This document shows, in pieces, positions 7,987 to 17,573 of a DNA stretch of 64,000 nucleotides. The DNA comes from Chitinophaga qingshengii (GTDB lineage Bacteria > Bacteroidota > Bacteroidia > Chitinophagales > Chitinophagaceae). A model generated the notes under the pieces. It was given only the letters and a program-made list of their open reading frames with translations, had not been told where the DNA came from and did no database searches. Made by a program: the position numbers and the translations under genes. Positions within the stretch are counted from its first letter, which is position 1. Every line of letters starts with the position of its first letter. Location of the stretch: NCBI RefSeq assembly GCF_014529935.1, contig NZ_JACVFC010000001.1:2666001-2730000 (forward strand). The letters run 5' to 3'.

Positions 7987-10638
7987 TTGAAGAAAATTAT
8001 ATTTCTCCTGATAGGTTTTATATATGTGTTCCCTGCATATGCCAGTCATATTATCGGCGGGCAGGTTTTCTATAAGCAGATAGGTCCGCCGGGGCCTATA
8101 AATACCTACGAGGTAACGCTGAAACTTTACCGCATCTGCGGCAGCGGCGAAAGAATAGCGGAAATGCCTAAAACCATCTACCTCGCTTCTTTTGATAAAA
8201 ATGGCAACCGGTATGTGGACCAGTACAGAATTGACCGCACGGCCTTTGAAACAAAGTCAGCCACCCAAATAGATCCCTGCATTGTCAACCCGCCCCAGAT
8301 TTGTTTTCAGGTAGGTACGTTTACCACCACCATCTCACTGCCCAGTAATACCGACGGCTATGTTATCGCATTTCAAAGCTGTTGCCGCGATCCTTTTATG
8401 ATGAACATACTGGCCGAACGTATTCCCAACAGCACCGACCGCGGTACCGGCGCCACCTACTTCGCAGAAATTCCCGGTACCAAAAGTGGTGCTGCAGATG
8501 CAGCCGGTTATGTAAAAAATTCCAGCCCTGCCTTTAATAAAGAAGAAGCTATCCTGGTATGTGCAGATAAAAAGTTCACCTACGATTTCTCCGCCTCCGA
8601 TGCCGATGGCGATCAATTGAGTTATCAATTCTGTGATGCATATACCGGTGGTGATCTTACCCCACAAGACGGAGTCCCCCCTGCGGCGAAAAATCCGCCT
8701 TACCAGTTTGTACAATACGTTGCGCCCTTCACGGGACAGTCTCCATTGGGACCTAAAGTAACCATCGATCCTACAACAGGCATTATTTCCGGTACCGCTC
8801 CCGCTGCCGGTAAATACGTGGTAACCGTCTGTGTTAATGAATACCGTAATGGTAAATTGATCGGGACCTTGCGTAAAGATTTTCATATTACCGTTACCAC
8901 CTGCGTGAAACAAGTGACCGCTGCCATGCCGGATAAATATGCCGATTGCAGCAGTCTCACTATTACTTTCCTCAATAACAGTTCCCTCGGTAAACCGTAC
9001 ACCTGGGACTTTGGCGATGGAACACCGCCGTTCACCACCACTTCTCCCGATCCGCTCCCTCATACCTACGCTACAGAAGGTACCTACCGTGTAAAACTAT
9101 ATGTGGATAAAAACAGTAACTGTGGCGATAGTGCGTTCGCTACCGTATACGCCTATCCGAAATTCGATCCCGATTTCAGTGTAACCGGGCTGTGCACAGA
9201 AAAACCTTCGCTGTTCAAACCCGACCTGACACGTATTGATCGTGGATCGGCCGCCTACTTCAAATGGGATTTTGGTACCGGTGTCGCCAATGATACCACC
9301 AATACACCTGTTCCGCAGTTTCAATACAAACAACCAGGTACTTATAATGTGCAAATGTTTGTACGCTCTACCGTAGGTTGCGAAAAAACAATCGCCCATC
9401 CGCTGACGGTATATGACCGGCCACCCTTCAGCGCAACGGCAGATACGCTGCTGTGTTTCCGCGATAGCCTTCATATGTGGGCTGTCAGCAACTTGCCGGG
9501 GACTTATCAATGGACGCCGGATAATTTTAAAATACTGAACCCTAATACGCCTGATCCAATTGTATTTCCACCAATGGATACCGCTTATACTGTCAGGTTT
9601 ACTGACCAACAGGGATGCACCAACGACAAAACCATCAAGGTAGATGTACGCGACAGCCTGATGATCCGGGCGATGCCCGACAGCACCGTTTGTACCGGCG
9701 ATGAAATTCATCTCACGATACAATCAGACGGCGGCAGCGCCTATGCTTATCAATGGACCCAACTAGGTAACAACCAGGTGGTCAGTACGCAGATCGATGC
9801 GCTTGTTACCCCTGCGCCACCCCGGCAGTCATACGAAATACTGGCCTCCCTGGGCAAATGTCATACAGCCGATACCGTTAGTCTGAAAGTAGTAGACCCT
9901 CCCAAAGCTACAGCAGCGCCGGATACCACGATCTGTTATGGCACTCCTGTATTGCTGCGGGCCGGCGGCGGTGCCTACTACCGGTGGTCGCCGGCTTATT
10001 ATGTCAAAGATCCCCTGAATGCCATTACTTTCGCCAATCCGGCAGACACCACCTTGTTTACAGTCACGGTGACGGATACACTGGGATGCCCTAAAAAAGT
10101 GACCGCCACCGCACTGGTAAAAGTAGTGCCGCCCGTACACGCCTTTGCCGGCAACGATACCATCGTAATGCTCAACCAGCCCTTCCAGCTACAGGCAACA
10201 GGCGGCATACGTTATACCTGGACACCCACTACCGGTCTCAATAATCCCAATATCGCCAATCCAATAACCTTTATTAATCGGGATATGACCTATACCGTTA
10301 CCGCCTATACGCAGGAAGGCTGCACCGGCACAGACGACATCTTCGTTCGTTTCATTGCAGGCCCTGAAATCTATATCCCTAACGCATTTTCACCGAATGG
10401 CGATGGTTTGAATGATGTTTTCCGTCCGATACCTGTAGGTATGGTGAAGATGGATTTTTTCCGGGTATTTGACCGATGGGGAAAACTGATGTATAACAAC
10501 ACCGCCTATATGAAAGGATGGGATGGTACCGTTAATGGTCAAAAAGCGCCCGTAGGCACTTATGTATGGGTAGTACAGGGCCGGGATATCAATGATAAAA
10601 CGGTGCTGCGAAAAGGAACGGTCACACTCATCAGGTAA
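7987..10638 (+). CDS. Secreted PKD-domain protein with T9SS type B sorting domain (CHU_C)
   Basis: About 883 residues if started at TTG 7987, which gives the clean signal peptide MKKIIFLLIGFIYVFPAYA; an upstream in-frame TTG at 7948 overlaps the previous stop. The mature protein begins SHIIGG and has an N-terminal domain with a paired-Cys SCCRD motif. PKD-type repeats follow (TWDFGDGTPPF), then Ig-like repeats with regularly spaced Cys. It ends in the gliding-motility-associated C-terminal domain: IPNAFSPNGDGLNDVF, then DRWGKLMY and a final KGTVTLIR. That domain (CHU_C/TIGR04131 type) marks export through T9SS, whose pore SprA is encoded later in this window. An adhesin-like or surface role is likely. 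The next gene is a shorter paralogue. Confidence 0.9.
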   Translation: MKKIIFLLIGFIYVFPAYASHIIGGQVFYKQIGPPGPINTYEVTLKLYRICGSGERIAEMPKTIYLASFDKNGNRYVDQYRIDRTAFETKSATQIDPCIVNPPQICFQVGTFTTTISLPSNTDGYVIAFQSCCRDPFMMNILAERIPNSTDRGTGATYFAEIPGTKSGAADAAGYVKNSSPAFNKEEAILVCADKKFTYDFSASDADGDQLSYQFCDAYTGGDLTPQDGVPPAAKNPPYQFVQYVAPFTGQSPLGPKVTIDPTTGIISGTAPAAGKYVVTVCVNEYRNGKLIGTLRKDFHITVTTCVKQVTAAMPDKYADCSSLTITFLNNSSLGKPYTWDFGDGTPPFTTTSPDPLPHTYATEGTYRVKLYVDKNSNCGDSAFATVYAYPKFDPDFSVTGLCTEKPSLFKPDLTRIDRGSAAYFKWDFGTGVANDTTNTPVPQFQYKQPGTYNVQMFVRSTVGCEKTIAHPLTVYDRPPFSATADTLLCFRDSLHMWAVSNLPGTYQWTPDNFKILNPNTPDPIVFPPMDTAYTVRFTDQQGCTNDKTIKVDVRDSLMIRAMPDSTVCTGDEIHLTIQSDGGSAYAYQWTQLGNNQVVSTQIDALVTPAPPRQSYEILASLGKCHTADTVSLKVVDPPKATAAPDTTICYGTPVLLRAGGGAYYRWSPAYYVKDPLNAITFANPADTTLFTVTVTDTLGCPKKVTATALVKVVPPVHAFAGNDTIVMLNQPFQLQATGGIRYTWTPTTGLNNPNIANPITFINRDMTYTVTAYTQEGCTGTDDIFVRFIAGPEIYIPNAFSPNGDGLNDVFRPIPVGMVKMDFFRVFDRWGKLMYNNTAYMKGWDGTVNGQKAPVGTYVWVVQGRDINDKTVLRKGTVTLIR

Positions 10639-10790
10639 AACAACTGACCGATAACTCATTAGGTATACCGATATTTAATTGCATATAACCAGTTCAACTC
10701 AAATCCACTGTAGTACAGGGAAATAATACCCAACCAGATTGAACCGGGTCTGCTATTTTTTTGTTAAATTCAGATAGCAGTACCCCAATC

Positions 10791-12719
10791 ATGAAGATCA
10801 TCCTTTTGCTGGTCCTCGGTTGCTGTTTGTTTAACCTCCATGCAGCCGGTTACCATATTATTGGTGGCGAAATTTATTACAAGACAATAGGCATGAGTGG
10901 AGATAATTTACGCTACCGTTATCTCATCACCCTTAAACTATACCGCGACGCAGATTTTACCTGCGGCGACCGGCAAGGTTGTATTGACCGGTTTGAAAAT
11001 CCGGTCATTGCGACGGTTTATACTGCTTCCGGCACCCGTATAATACCGACCGTATACCTTTACATCAGCCAGGTAGTTCCCCTGATAGATACCCTGAAAA
11101 ATCCCTGTCTTGCGCCACAAGCCCAACACCTGGAAGTAGCCTTTTATACCGCCACCATAGAACTGGAACCCATCACCGGCGGTTATTACGTGACTTCCCA
11201 GCGTTGTTGCCGCGGAGAAAAACTGGCGAATATTTATGATTCGGAACACGAAGGCTCTACCTACTACACTGTTATTCCCGGTAAAGAGTCGAGGCCCGAT
11301 AACAACAGCGCTTACTTCAACAAAGACTCCGCCATTGTGATTTGTAATAAAATGCCTTTTAAAGTTAATTACGCCGCTTTTGATGAAGATGGCGACAGCC
11401 TCGCCTATCATCTGTGCAGCGCGCTGACAGACGGCACCATCAACAACGAAACCAACTCCTCTACGCCGCCTCCCTATAATACTACGGTACGGTATATACC
11501 GCCTTATTCGGGCGTTAATCCCATGGGCGGCAATCCTGCTATTTCCATCGATAGTAAAGGTATGATCACCTGCACGCCTGACAGAGCCGGCAAGTACGTA
11601 GTAACCGTATGTGTGGACGAATACGACCGGGTCACCAAAAGACTGCTGGGTACCCATAGTAAAGATATCCTCCTCACCGTATTTGACTGTACTACGAAGA
11701 TAACTGCCGGCTTTCCCTCCGTACTCAATAACTGCTCCGAAGCGCCGGAGCTACAGGTAGCATTCCCCAATTACAGCGTAGCAGGCTATACCGCTACCTA
11801 CTACTGGACTTTCGGTGATGGCACCGATACGCTCACCAGTGACAAAACAATTTTTTTCCACCAGTACCCCGATACCGGCGTATACAAAGTAAAACTGGTG
11901 GTAAATCCAAAGCTTGCCTGCAGAGACAGCATTACCGGCCAGGTACGCAACTATCCGGGGCTAAGGGCGGGCTTCACTACCAGCGGTGTATGTAAGGGCG
12001 AACCGATATTTTTCAACGATACCTCCTCTTACCTTTACGGTAACATTACCGGCCGTACCTGGGATTTCGACCTGGCTGACAGTATAGTAATGATGGGCAA
12101 TACCCGCAGCATAGAGCGACGCTTTAATAAAGGGAACGTCTATACGATTTCCATGACATTGCATACCGACAAACAATGTGAAAAAACCGTCACCCAAAAC
12201 ATACGCATATACGAAGTAAATCCCTTCGCCGGTAATGATACCATCCTGGCGAAAGGGCAAACGATGGTGATGCAGGGCAGTGGCGGAGATATCTACTCCT
12301 GGCAGCCTTCCGACGGACTAAGCGATCCTACCATCGCGCGGCCGGTACTGAATTACAATAAAGATATCACGTATATACTGCGGGTGTCCGACCAGCAAGG
12401 CTGTACCGGTTATGATACCGTCAGCGTGAAATACTACACCGGACCGGAGATGTATATTCCCAATGCGTTTACGCCCAATGGCGATGGCGTCAACGACCGT
12501 TTCCGGTTTATTCCGGTCGGTATCGTTCAGTATAAGTTCTTCCGGATATTTAACCGCTGGGGGCAGGAAATTTATTCTTCAACTGATTTCAGAAGCGGGT
12601 GGGATGGCACTTATAAGGGCATGCCGGCGCCGGTAGACACTTACCTGTGGATATTACAGGGCACTGATTTTAATGGCCGGGAGATACTTAAAAAGGGAAC
12701 TGTCACGCTCATCCGTTGA
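10791..12719 (+). CDS. Secreted PKD-domain protein with T9SS type B sorting domain (CHU_C), paralogue
   Basis: A 642-residue paralogue of the preceding gene. The ATG at 10791 begins the signal peptide MKIILLLVLGCCLFNLHAAG; an in-frame TTG ten codons upstream would spoil it. The shared architecture is an N-terminus YHIIGGEIYYK, the motif RCCRGEKL matching SCCRD in the paralogue, a PKD repeat YYWTFGDGTDTL, and a C-terminal domain with IPNAFTPNGDGVNDRF ending KGTVTLIR. It has fewer Ig-like repeats in the middle, which explains the shorter length. It lies 152 bp after its paralogue on the same strand. Predicted cargo of T9SS; function beyond surface display or secretion is unknown. Confidence 0.9.
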   Translation: MKIILLLVLGCCLFNLHAAGYHIIGGEIYYKTIGMSGDNLRYRYLITLKLYRDADFTCGDRQGCIDRFENPVIATVYTASGTRIIPTVYLYISQVVPLIDTLKNPCLAPQAQHLEVAFYTATIELEPITGGYYVTSQRCCRGEKLANIYDSEHEGSTYYTVIPGKESRPDNNSAYFNKDSAIVICNKMPFKVNYAAFDEDGDSLAYHLCSALTDGTINNETNSSTPPPYNTTVRYIPPYSGVNPMGGNPAISIDSKGMITCTPDRAGKYVVTVCVDEYDRVTKRLLGTHSKDILLTVFDCTTKITAGFPSVLNNCSEAPELQVAFPNYSVAGYTATYYWTFGDGTDTLTSDKTIFFHQYPDTGVYKVKLVVNPKLACRDSITGQVRNYPGLRAGFTTSGVCKGEPIFFNDTSSYLYGNITGRTWDFDLADSIVMMGNTRSIERRFNKGNVYTISMTLHTDKQCEKTVTQNIRIYEVNPFAGNDTILAKGQTMVMQGSGGDIYSWQPSDGLSDPTIARPVLNYNKDITYILRVSDQQGCTGYDTVSVKYYTGPEMYIPNAFTPNGDGVNDRFRFIPVGIVQYKFFRIFNRWGQEIYSSTDFRSGWDGTYKGMPAPVDTYLWILQGTDFNGREILKKGTVTLIR

Positions 12720-12819
12720 CCATCGGAAAAAGTATCGTTTTTAAGCAATATCACGCTAATTTTACAGCATTGTTTCAACAGGCTTTCCGGCAAGCCAGGA
12801 AGGCCATCAATCAGTTATT

Positions 12820-13575
12820 ATGGGAATCGTTCTTATTACAGGAGCTACCGCTGGTTTCGGCCAGGCATGCGCAGAAACATTTGCCGCAAAAGGATATGAT
12901 GTGATCATTACCGGGCGACGCAAGGAAAGGCTCGACGCTTTACAAACACAATTATCACAGGAATATGGCGCCAACGTACTGGCACTGAATTTCGACGTGC
13001 GTAACGAACAAGCCGTACAAACCACCCTGAACAATATTCCGGAAGAATGGAAAGCCGTAGACATCCTGGTCAATAATGCCGGACTGGCCGCCGGGCTCAG
13101 TACCATCGATGAAGGCGATGTGGACGACTGGGACGCCATGATAGATACCAACGTAAAAGGCCTCCTGTATGTATCCCAGGTGGTGATTCCATGGATGCGC
13201 TCCCGTACCAGCGGTCATATCATTAACATCGGCTCTACCGCCGCCAAAACCGTATACGCCAAAGGCAATGTGTATTGTGCCACCAAAGCCGCTGTAGACG
13301 CTATTACCCAGGGTATGCGGATAGATCTGCTGCCGTATCGGATCAAGGTAACCGCTATCCATCCCGGTGCCGCCGAAACAGAGTTCTCCCTCGTACGTTT
13401 TAAGGGTGATGAAGACAAAGCCAAAGATGTTTACAAAGGCTTTATCCCATTGAGCGCTAAAGACGTGGCGGATGTAGTATACTACTGCACTTCCCTGCCA
13501 CCGCATGTTTGCATCAACGACCTGGTGCTGACACCGCTGCAACAGGCCAATGCCTATTATATAGATAAAAATTAA
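12820..13575 (+). CDS. Short-chain dehydrogenase/reductase, YdfG-like
   Basis: A 251-residue classical SDR, probably an NADP-dependent 3-hydroxy acid (serine or allo-threonine type) dehydrogenase. The Rossmann motif TGATAGFG lies at residues 7-14, followed by TGRR, which favours NADP. NNAG is at 85-88 and the catalytic residues are Ser139, Tyr152 and Lys156 (YCATK). The segment HPGAAETEFSLVRFKGD is typical of the YdfG group. A TAATTTTA motif at 12757-12764, 55 bp before the ATG, is a weak promoter candidate, so the gene may be transcribed apart from the secreted-protein genes upstream. Substrate assignment is by family only. Confidence 0.88.
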   Translation: MGIVLITGATAGFGQACAETFAAKGYDVIITGRRKERLDALQTQLSQEYGANVLALNFDVRNEQAVQTTLNNIPEEWKAVDILVNNAGLAAGLSTIDEGDVDDWDAMIDTNVKGLLYVSQVVIPWMRSRTSGHIINIGSTAAKTVYAKGNVYCATKAAVDAITQGMRIDLLPYRIKVTAIHPGAAETEFSLVRFKGDEDKAKDVYKGFIPLSAKDVADVVYYCTSLPPHVCINDLVLTPLQQANAYYIDKN

Positions 13576-13611
13576 CACGTTTATGTGAGTACACTGTTAA
13601 GGCTGTTTTTC

Positions 13612-13619
13612 TATATTTG
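13612..13619 (+). promoter_or_regulatory. Perfect -7 promoter motif upstream of the small Trp/Tyr-rich ORF
   Basis: TATATTTG matches TAnnTTTG exactly. The downstream region carries a direct repeat, AAAGtTTATATAT (13621-13633) and AAAGcTTATATAT (13656-13668). No clear -33 element was found. If used, it would give a leader of about 105 nt before the ATG at 13732. Confidence 0.35.
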
Positions 13620-13731
13620 AAAAGTTTATATATTTTCTGTATTACCTATGTGCGGAAAGCTTATATATACCAATGCCATCAGACTAATCCAAAGACGATA
13701 AGACTATCCTCTTAATGAAAACCATATCCCT

Positions 13732-13887
13732 ATGCTTACATTCTTAACTATGTACGTACTGCGCCTGTACTATCCAAGATGGAAAGAGCAGTGGCGCCTT
13801 TATTTCGGTAAGACCCGCAGAGGCACTTATGGCCGTTGGGCATCCCGCAAAGACTGGAGTGAGGGTTATAGCTGGAGCTATAGCTGA
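13732..13887 (+). CDS. Small hypothetical protein, 51 residues, Trp/Tyr/Arg-rich
   Basis: Between the SDR gene and the BNR lipoprotein gene an ATG opens a 51-residue frame. It begins MLTFLTMYVLRLYYPRW and ends SEGYSWSYS, with a second ATG at 13750 giving 45 residues. It holds five Trp and eight Tyr among many Arg and Lys, and has no signal peptide or Cys. A perfect -7 motif lies upstream and a strong terminator starts 20 bp after the stop, so the frame sits in what looks like its own transcription unit. I do not recognise the family. It could be a small basic protein, or the frame could be incidental to a noncoding RNA made from the same unit. Confidence 0.5.
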   Translation: MLTFLTMYVLRLYYPRWKEQWRLYFGKTRRGTYGRWASRKDWSEGYSWSYS

Positions 13888-13906
13888 GTAAGAAATTATC
13901 AACAGG

Positions 13907-13935
13907 AAAGGCTGACCAAAACGGTCAGCCTTTTT
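13907..13935 (+). terminator. Rho-independent terminator
   Basis: ggctgacc (13910-13917) and ggtcagcc (13923-13930) pair perfectly, extended by AAA/TTT, with a 5-nt loop and a T5 run on the + strand. It follows the 51-codon ORF and faces the end of the BNR lipoprotein gene. Confidence 0.85.
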
Positions 13936-13968
13936 CTATGCTGGTGGATGAAAAAATCTTATTTACAA

Positions 13969-15177
13969 TCAGATAGCTACCCGTTCATATACCACTTCAC
14001 CCTGACGGGTATAAGCCACCAGCAACGTTTTGCTATCCAACGCACCCGCTACCGGATAGGTAGCCTTTATACTATCGGCGGTGAGTGTGCGGCTGGTCAT
14101 GGTTTGCCCTTCGGGCGATTTTACCGCTATCCCTATCCTGCTCCGGAAATCCCCCTGCCACTTCACCGGCTCGTCCCATACAATAACCACCCGGTCGCCG
14201 GGAATAGTCACTATCTGCGGATGCTTGGCCATCGGGGCTTTACTCAATGATTCCTTCTGCGTATAGGTTTTACCGTTATCTATAGAAGCGGTATAAAAAA
14301 TACCCTGCCCGTTACCCATGGTAAACCAGGCGAAATGTAACCCGTAACGGTTGGCCGTCAGCGCAGGCCCTGTATGCGGACAACCATTCACCACCCAATT
14401 GTCGGCACTGATGCGCACGGGCTCACTGAAAGACTGTCCCCCATCAACAGATACCTGATGCACCATGTCCCGGATAGAATCGTTGATGATGTCCCGGTAG
14501 GCTACATGAATATCTCCATTACCCGCTACATACAAACGGGTACGGCAACACTGACAAACCGTTTGCGCTATCGGTTTGGCCGCCTGGAAACCACCCTGAT
14601 CTGCTGTTACCGCCCAATACAATGTGGAGCCTTCTGCTTTGGTATCCTTGCGGTTGTCCAGCCAGATAGCGGCTGCTTGTCCTCCCGGCAACAATGCCAT
14701 ATCAAAATAACGCTGATCATACCCTGCTGTATCGGTTACCAGTGACTGCGGCGCACCCCAAACGCGGCCGCTGTCAACGGAGATGGCATACATCACCTTA
14801 CCGGCGTATTTATTGCGCGGATCATGCTGTTCCACACCAAATAAAGCAATCACACTGCCATCCGGCCGGAACAACAATTTGGGCAGATTTTCCGCATGCG
14901 GATACACACCTTTGGTAGCGGCAATCTCCATGGGTGATGAAAACGTATGCCCGTTATCGTTAGATACCGCGTATAACATCACGCCGGTATCGGCAGTACT
15001 GTCTTTTTCCACCCAGCTGATCACTGTACGCCCTTTCGCATCTTTAGTGATATACGGACAGGAAGCATCTTTACCGCCGTGCGATAATACCACCGCTCCG
15101 GCCGGAACGTTTTCCTTAGGCCTGCATGAGACCATACCCAGTAATGTAACAACGATATATAATAAGTTCCTTTTCAT
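13969..15177 (-). CDS. BNR-repeat (sialidase-like fold) lipoprotein with CxCC motif
   Basis: A 402-residue lipoprotein. The start is the ATG at 15175-15177, which gives MKRNLLYIVVTLLGMVSC with lipidated Cys18; the longer frame has no signal. The body has Asp-box/BNR-like repeats (SNDNGHTF, SVDSGRVW, SVDGGQSF, SIDNGKTY), so a beta-propeller of the sialidase type is likely. Sialidase catalytic residues are not evident, and enzymatic sialidase activity should not be assumed. Unusual Cys residues stand out: Cys208, Cys210 and Cys211 in TVCQCCRT, Cys40, and a later GCPH. It follows a TonB receptor by 10 bp in the same operon, and its Cys pattern suggests binding of a thiophilic metal (inference). 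Confidence 0.82.
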   Translation of the reverse strand: MKRNLLYIVVTLLGMVSCRPKENVPAGAVVLSHGGKDASCPYITKDAKGRTVISWVEKDSTADTGVMLYAVSNDNGHTFSSPMEIAATKGVYPHAENLPKLLFRPDGSVIALFGVEQHDPRNKYAGKVMYAISVDSGRVWGAPQSLVTDTAGYDQRYFDMALLPGGQAAAIWLDNRKDTKAEGSTLYWAVTADQGGFQAAKPIAQTVCQCCRTRLYVAGNGDIHVAYRDIINDSIRDMVHQVSVDGGQSFSEPVRISADNWVVNGCPHTGPALTANRYGLHFAWFTMGNGQGIFYTASIDNGKTYTQKESLSKAPMAKHPQIVTIPGDRVVIVWDEPVKWQGDFRSRIGIAVKSPEGQTMTSRTLTADSIKATYPVAGALDSKTLLVAYTRQGEVVYERVAI

Positions 15178-15187
15178 ACAACATGCT

Positions 15188-17473
15188 TTATTTCTTTCCA
15201 ACAAAAGTGTAAGCCACCCCAACATTGAATGTCTGCCGCGGCCCAACACGATAGCTCTTACCATACGCAGATTTTTCTGCGGTAGCAGCATATAACTGAT
15301 CTCCTATATTCATACAGTTCAACCAGCACTCAAAGCCTTTCCACTGGTACCCGGCCCTTGCGTTAAACAGCTCGTAGCCATTGTACCAGGCGGTATTGGC
15401 GGCATCCATATAATATCCGCTGATATGCTGCCATTCGCCACCAATCCGGAAACCTTTTAAACATGCCGGTTTCCAGGTGATCTCCGTGTTAGTGATCCAT
15501 TTCGGCGCGCCGTTCATATCGTTGTGATCATATGTTTTTCCATTCTCCGTATAGGCGTCGAAGATATGGCTGGCATACGTGCCGCTGGTACGCAGGAAAA
15601 TAGATTTCACCGGTGTATACCGCGCATTCCACTCTATGCCACGATGGGTAGTGGCGCCGGCATTCCGGTTATTATAGGAACCATCGGCATCCCGCACACT
15701 CACTATTTCGTTGGAACCTTTCATCTGATAGATACTCACATCTACATAACCTTTCTGCTGCGCGAAAGCAAACCATCCACCGGCTTCATAGTTATCATAA
15801 GTAGCAGATTTTAACACCGGTACCTTTACGCCCCTGTACAACTCGGAGATATTAGGCGGCGCAAATCCACGGCTATAGTTGGCATACAAACCACGATTGT
15901 GTTGCAGGTTGTAAGTCAGTCCCAGCTTGGGCGTGAGCGCATTAAAATTATTCCGCTCGCTGGGCGCCCCGGTGAAAGCGGACGGTGGCAGGTGGTTATC
16001 AAAATCATAATCCATCCGGTCATAACGCAGGGCTGCTACTACGCGCATGTTTTCCACGGGCGCGAAGGAGAACTGTGTATACATGGCAGTATTCAGCAGT
16101 CCTACCCGGTAACTGGTGAGTACCGAATCGGTAGCCTGGTAACCGACATAATAGCCAGCTGCATCTTTTGCGATATCGATGTAATTGGCATAATAGGTAG
16201 CGGGGCTATAATCCGCACTGACACCGGCTATCAGGGAGGCTTGTTTCCAGTTGAAATCTTTTTTATGCTGGACAATCACACCGTAGCTATAAAATGCATC
16301 GCTGTTGATTTCTCCCTTCGCTTTTAGCGTATTACGGATATCCTTTATCGCATAAAAAGGATTCTGTCCAATGGTGCTGTGCCGGAAGAAAGCCGTTATA
16401 CTGGTATGATTGCTTTCATTCCAGGTGTGGTCCAGCGTGCTGCGGATACGCAACGCCTTCACTTCGCGGTAGCTGAATGTCTGAAAATTGCGGTAGTCTT
16501 TGGCGAAGAAATGGGCGCTGTCCAGCCCGCCGGTCTGATCTGTTTTATAATTGATCAGCGTAGCGGTGGTGGTCCATTTGTTGCGTTCGTTCAATTGCAC
16601 ATCGGTGCGGGCGGTGACAGCTAGTTTATGAAAGTTGCTGTGGTCCATATATCCGTTGCGCTGATCGGCGTAATAACCACCTACATAAAAGCCTGCTTTG
16701 CCCCTGGTATCGGACACGCTGAAATCGGTTCTTTTATAACCCCAGTTACTGGCTTCCAGCTGCACTTTGGCGGTAGGTACCAGTGTAGGCGCTGCCGTGA
16801 TAAAGTTTACCGCACCTCCTACGGCTTCGCTGCCATACAGGGAAGACGCCGGGCCACGAATCACTTCAATATTACGCAGTGCCGCCATGTTGACTTCTAT
16901 CAGTGCATTATGGTTAAAGTCGCCCACGGTGCGGATGGGAATACCATCTTCCAGGTACAGGAAGAGACTTTTATAACCGATGGGTTGGCGAATGGCCATC
17001 GTATGCTGTTCGTTGCCGAGGTCCACCATGTACACACCGCTGACCTTATTCAATACTTTATCAAGTGTAGTGGCTTTGGTTTCCTGCAATATTTGCGGAG
17101 AAATAGTACTGATGGCAACCGGTGCTTCGGTACGCCGTTGTTTTTCCCTGGAAGAAGAAACAATCACTTCATTCAGATTAGTAGAACTGGCTTCCAGATA
17201 TATCACGGGCATTTGCGCCGCCGCTGACACCGCTATTTTCCGTGTGATGTATCCCACATAGGATATTTTCAGGGAATCATCGCCTTTGGTGCCGGATAGT
17301 GTGTATTGCCCCTGCGTATTACAGGTACAGCCTATTCCGGTAGCTATCAGGTTCACGCTAACGCCGGGCAAGGCTTCGCGGGTTCTGGCATCTGCCACGC
17401 GGCCGGTTAATTCCTGCGCATAGCTTACCCGCATCGCCAAAAAGGCGATGAGCAGTATATAAAATTGTTTCAT
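15188..17473 (-). CDS. TonB-dependent receptor, probable metal or metal-complex importer
   Basis: A 761-residue outer-membrane receptor. A signal peptide (MKQFYILLIAFLAMRVSYA) is followed by a carboxypeptidase-regulatory-like domain containing a CTC pair (Cys49, Cys51) in GIGCTCNTQG, then the NLNEVIVSSSREKQR segment, a plug (DKVLNKVSGVYMVD, IEVIRGPASSLYGSEAVGG) and a barrel ending GVAYTFVGKK. The size and plug resemble siderophore, cobalamin and metal receptors rather than SusC. Upstream are a 151-bp leader with a terminator-like hairpin and a small Cys-motif protein; downstream a BNR lipoprotein with CxCC. The shared Cys motifs suggest copper or another soft metal, but that is inference. Confidence 0.92.
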   Translation of the reverse strand: MKQFYILLIAFLAMRVSYAQELTGRVADARTREALPGVSVNLIATGIGCTCNTQGQYTLSGTKGDDSLKISYVGYITRKIAVSAAAQMPVIYLEASSTNLNEVIVSSSREKQRRTEAPVAISTISPQILQETKATTLDKVLNKVSGVYMVDLGNEQHTMAIRQPIGYKSLFLYLEDGIPIRTVGDFNHNALIEVNMAALRNIEVIRGPASSLYGSEAVGGAVNFITAAPTLVPTAKVQLEASNWGYKRTDFSVSDTRGKAGFYVGGYYADQRNGYMDHSNFHKLAVTARTDVQLNERNKWTTTATLINYKTDQTGGLDSAHFFAKDYRNFQTFSYREVKALRIRSTLDHTWNESNHTSITAFFRHSTIGQNPFYAIKDIRNTLKAKGEINSDAFYSYGVIVQHKKDFNWKQASLIAGVSADYSPATYYANYIDIAKDAAGYYVGYQATDSVLTSYRVGLLNTAMYTQFSFAPVENMRVVAALRYDRMDYDFDNHLPPSAFTGAPSERNNFNALTPKLGLTYNLQHNRGLYANYSRGFAPPNISELYRGVKVPVLKSATYDNYEAGGWFAFAQQKGYVDVSIYQMKGSNEIVSVRDADGSYNNRNAGATTHRGIEWNARYTPVKSIFLRTSGTYASHIFDAYTENGKTYDHNDMNGAPKWITNTEITWKPACLKGFRIGGEWQHISGYYMDAANTAWYNGYELFNARAGYQWKGFECWLNCMNIGDQLYAATAEKSAYGKSYRVGPRQTFNVGVAYTFVGKK

Positions 17474-17526
17474 TACGTCGTCTGTTGGATGTACACCACA
17501 ACGGGCTTACATCTTGGTTTGTCAGG

Positions 17527-17573
17527 AAAAATAAGGATGGAGCATACCTTCGGACCGCCTCCTACAGGCATCC
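17527..17573 (-). terminator. Terminator- or attenuator-like hairpin in the receptor leader
   Basis: On the minus strand GGAT (17573-17570) and GGAG (17562-17559) pair with CTCCATCC (17542-17535), with an internal bulge that itself can form GCCT/AGGC. A T-rich run follows (complement of 17527-17534). It lies between the small Cys-motif gene and the TonB receptor, about 55 nt before the receptor start. It may end the upstream transcript or act as a metal-responsive attenuator; I do not recognise a known riboswitch core. Confidence 0.5.

Noticed and set aside
12716..12904. A 62-codon frame bridging the second CHU_C gene and the SDR gene
   Set aside because: It overlaps the SDR gene in another frame and has no recognisable sequence.
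13715..13747. A 10-codon ORF overlapping the start of the 51-codon ORF
   Set aside because: Too short to support; it could be a leader peptide but nothing shows it.
13969..15177. Annotation of the BNR lipoprotein as an active sialidase
   Set aside because: Asp-box-like repeats are present, but the catalytic Arg triad, Tyr and Glu pattern could not be identified, and the context is a TonB receptor.
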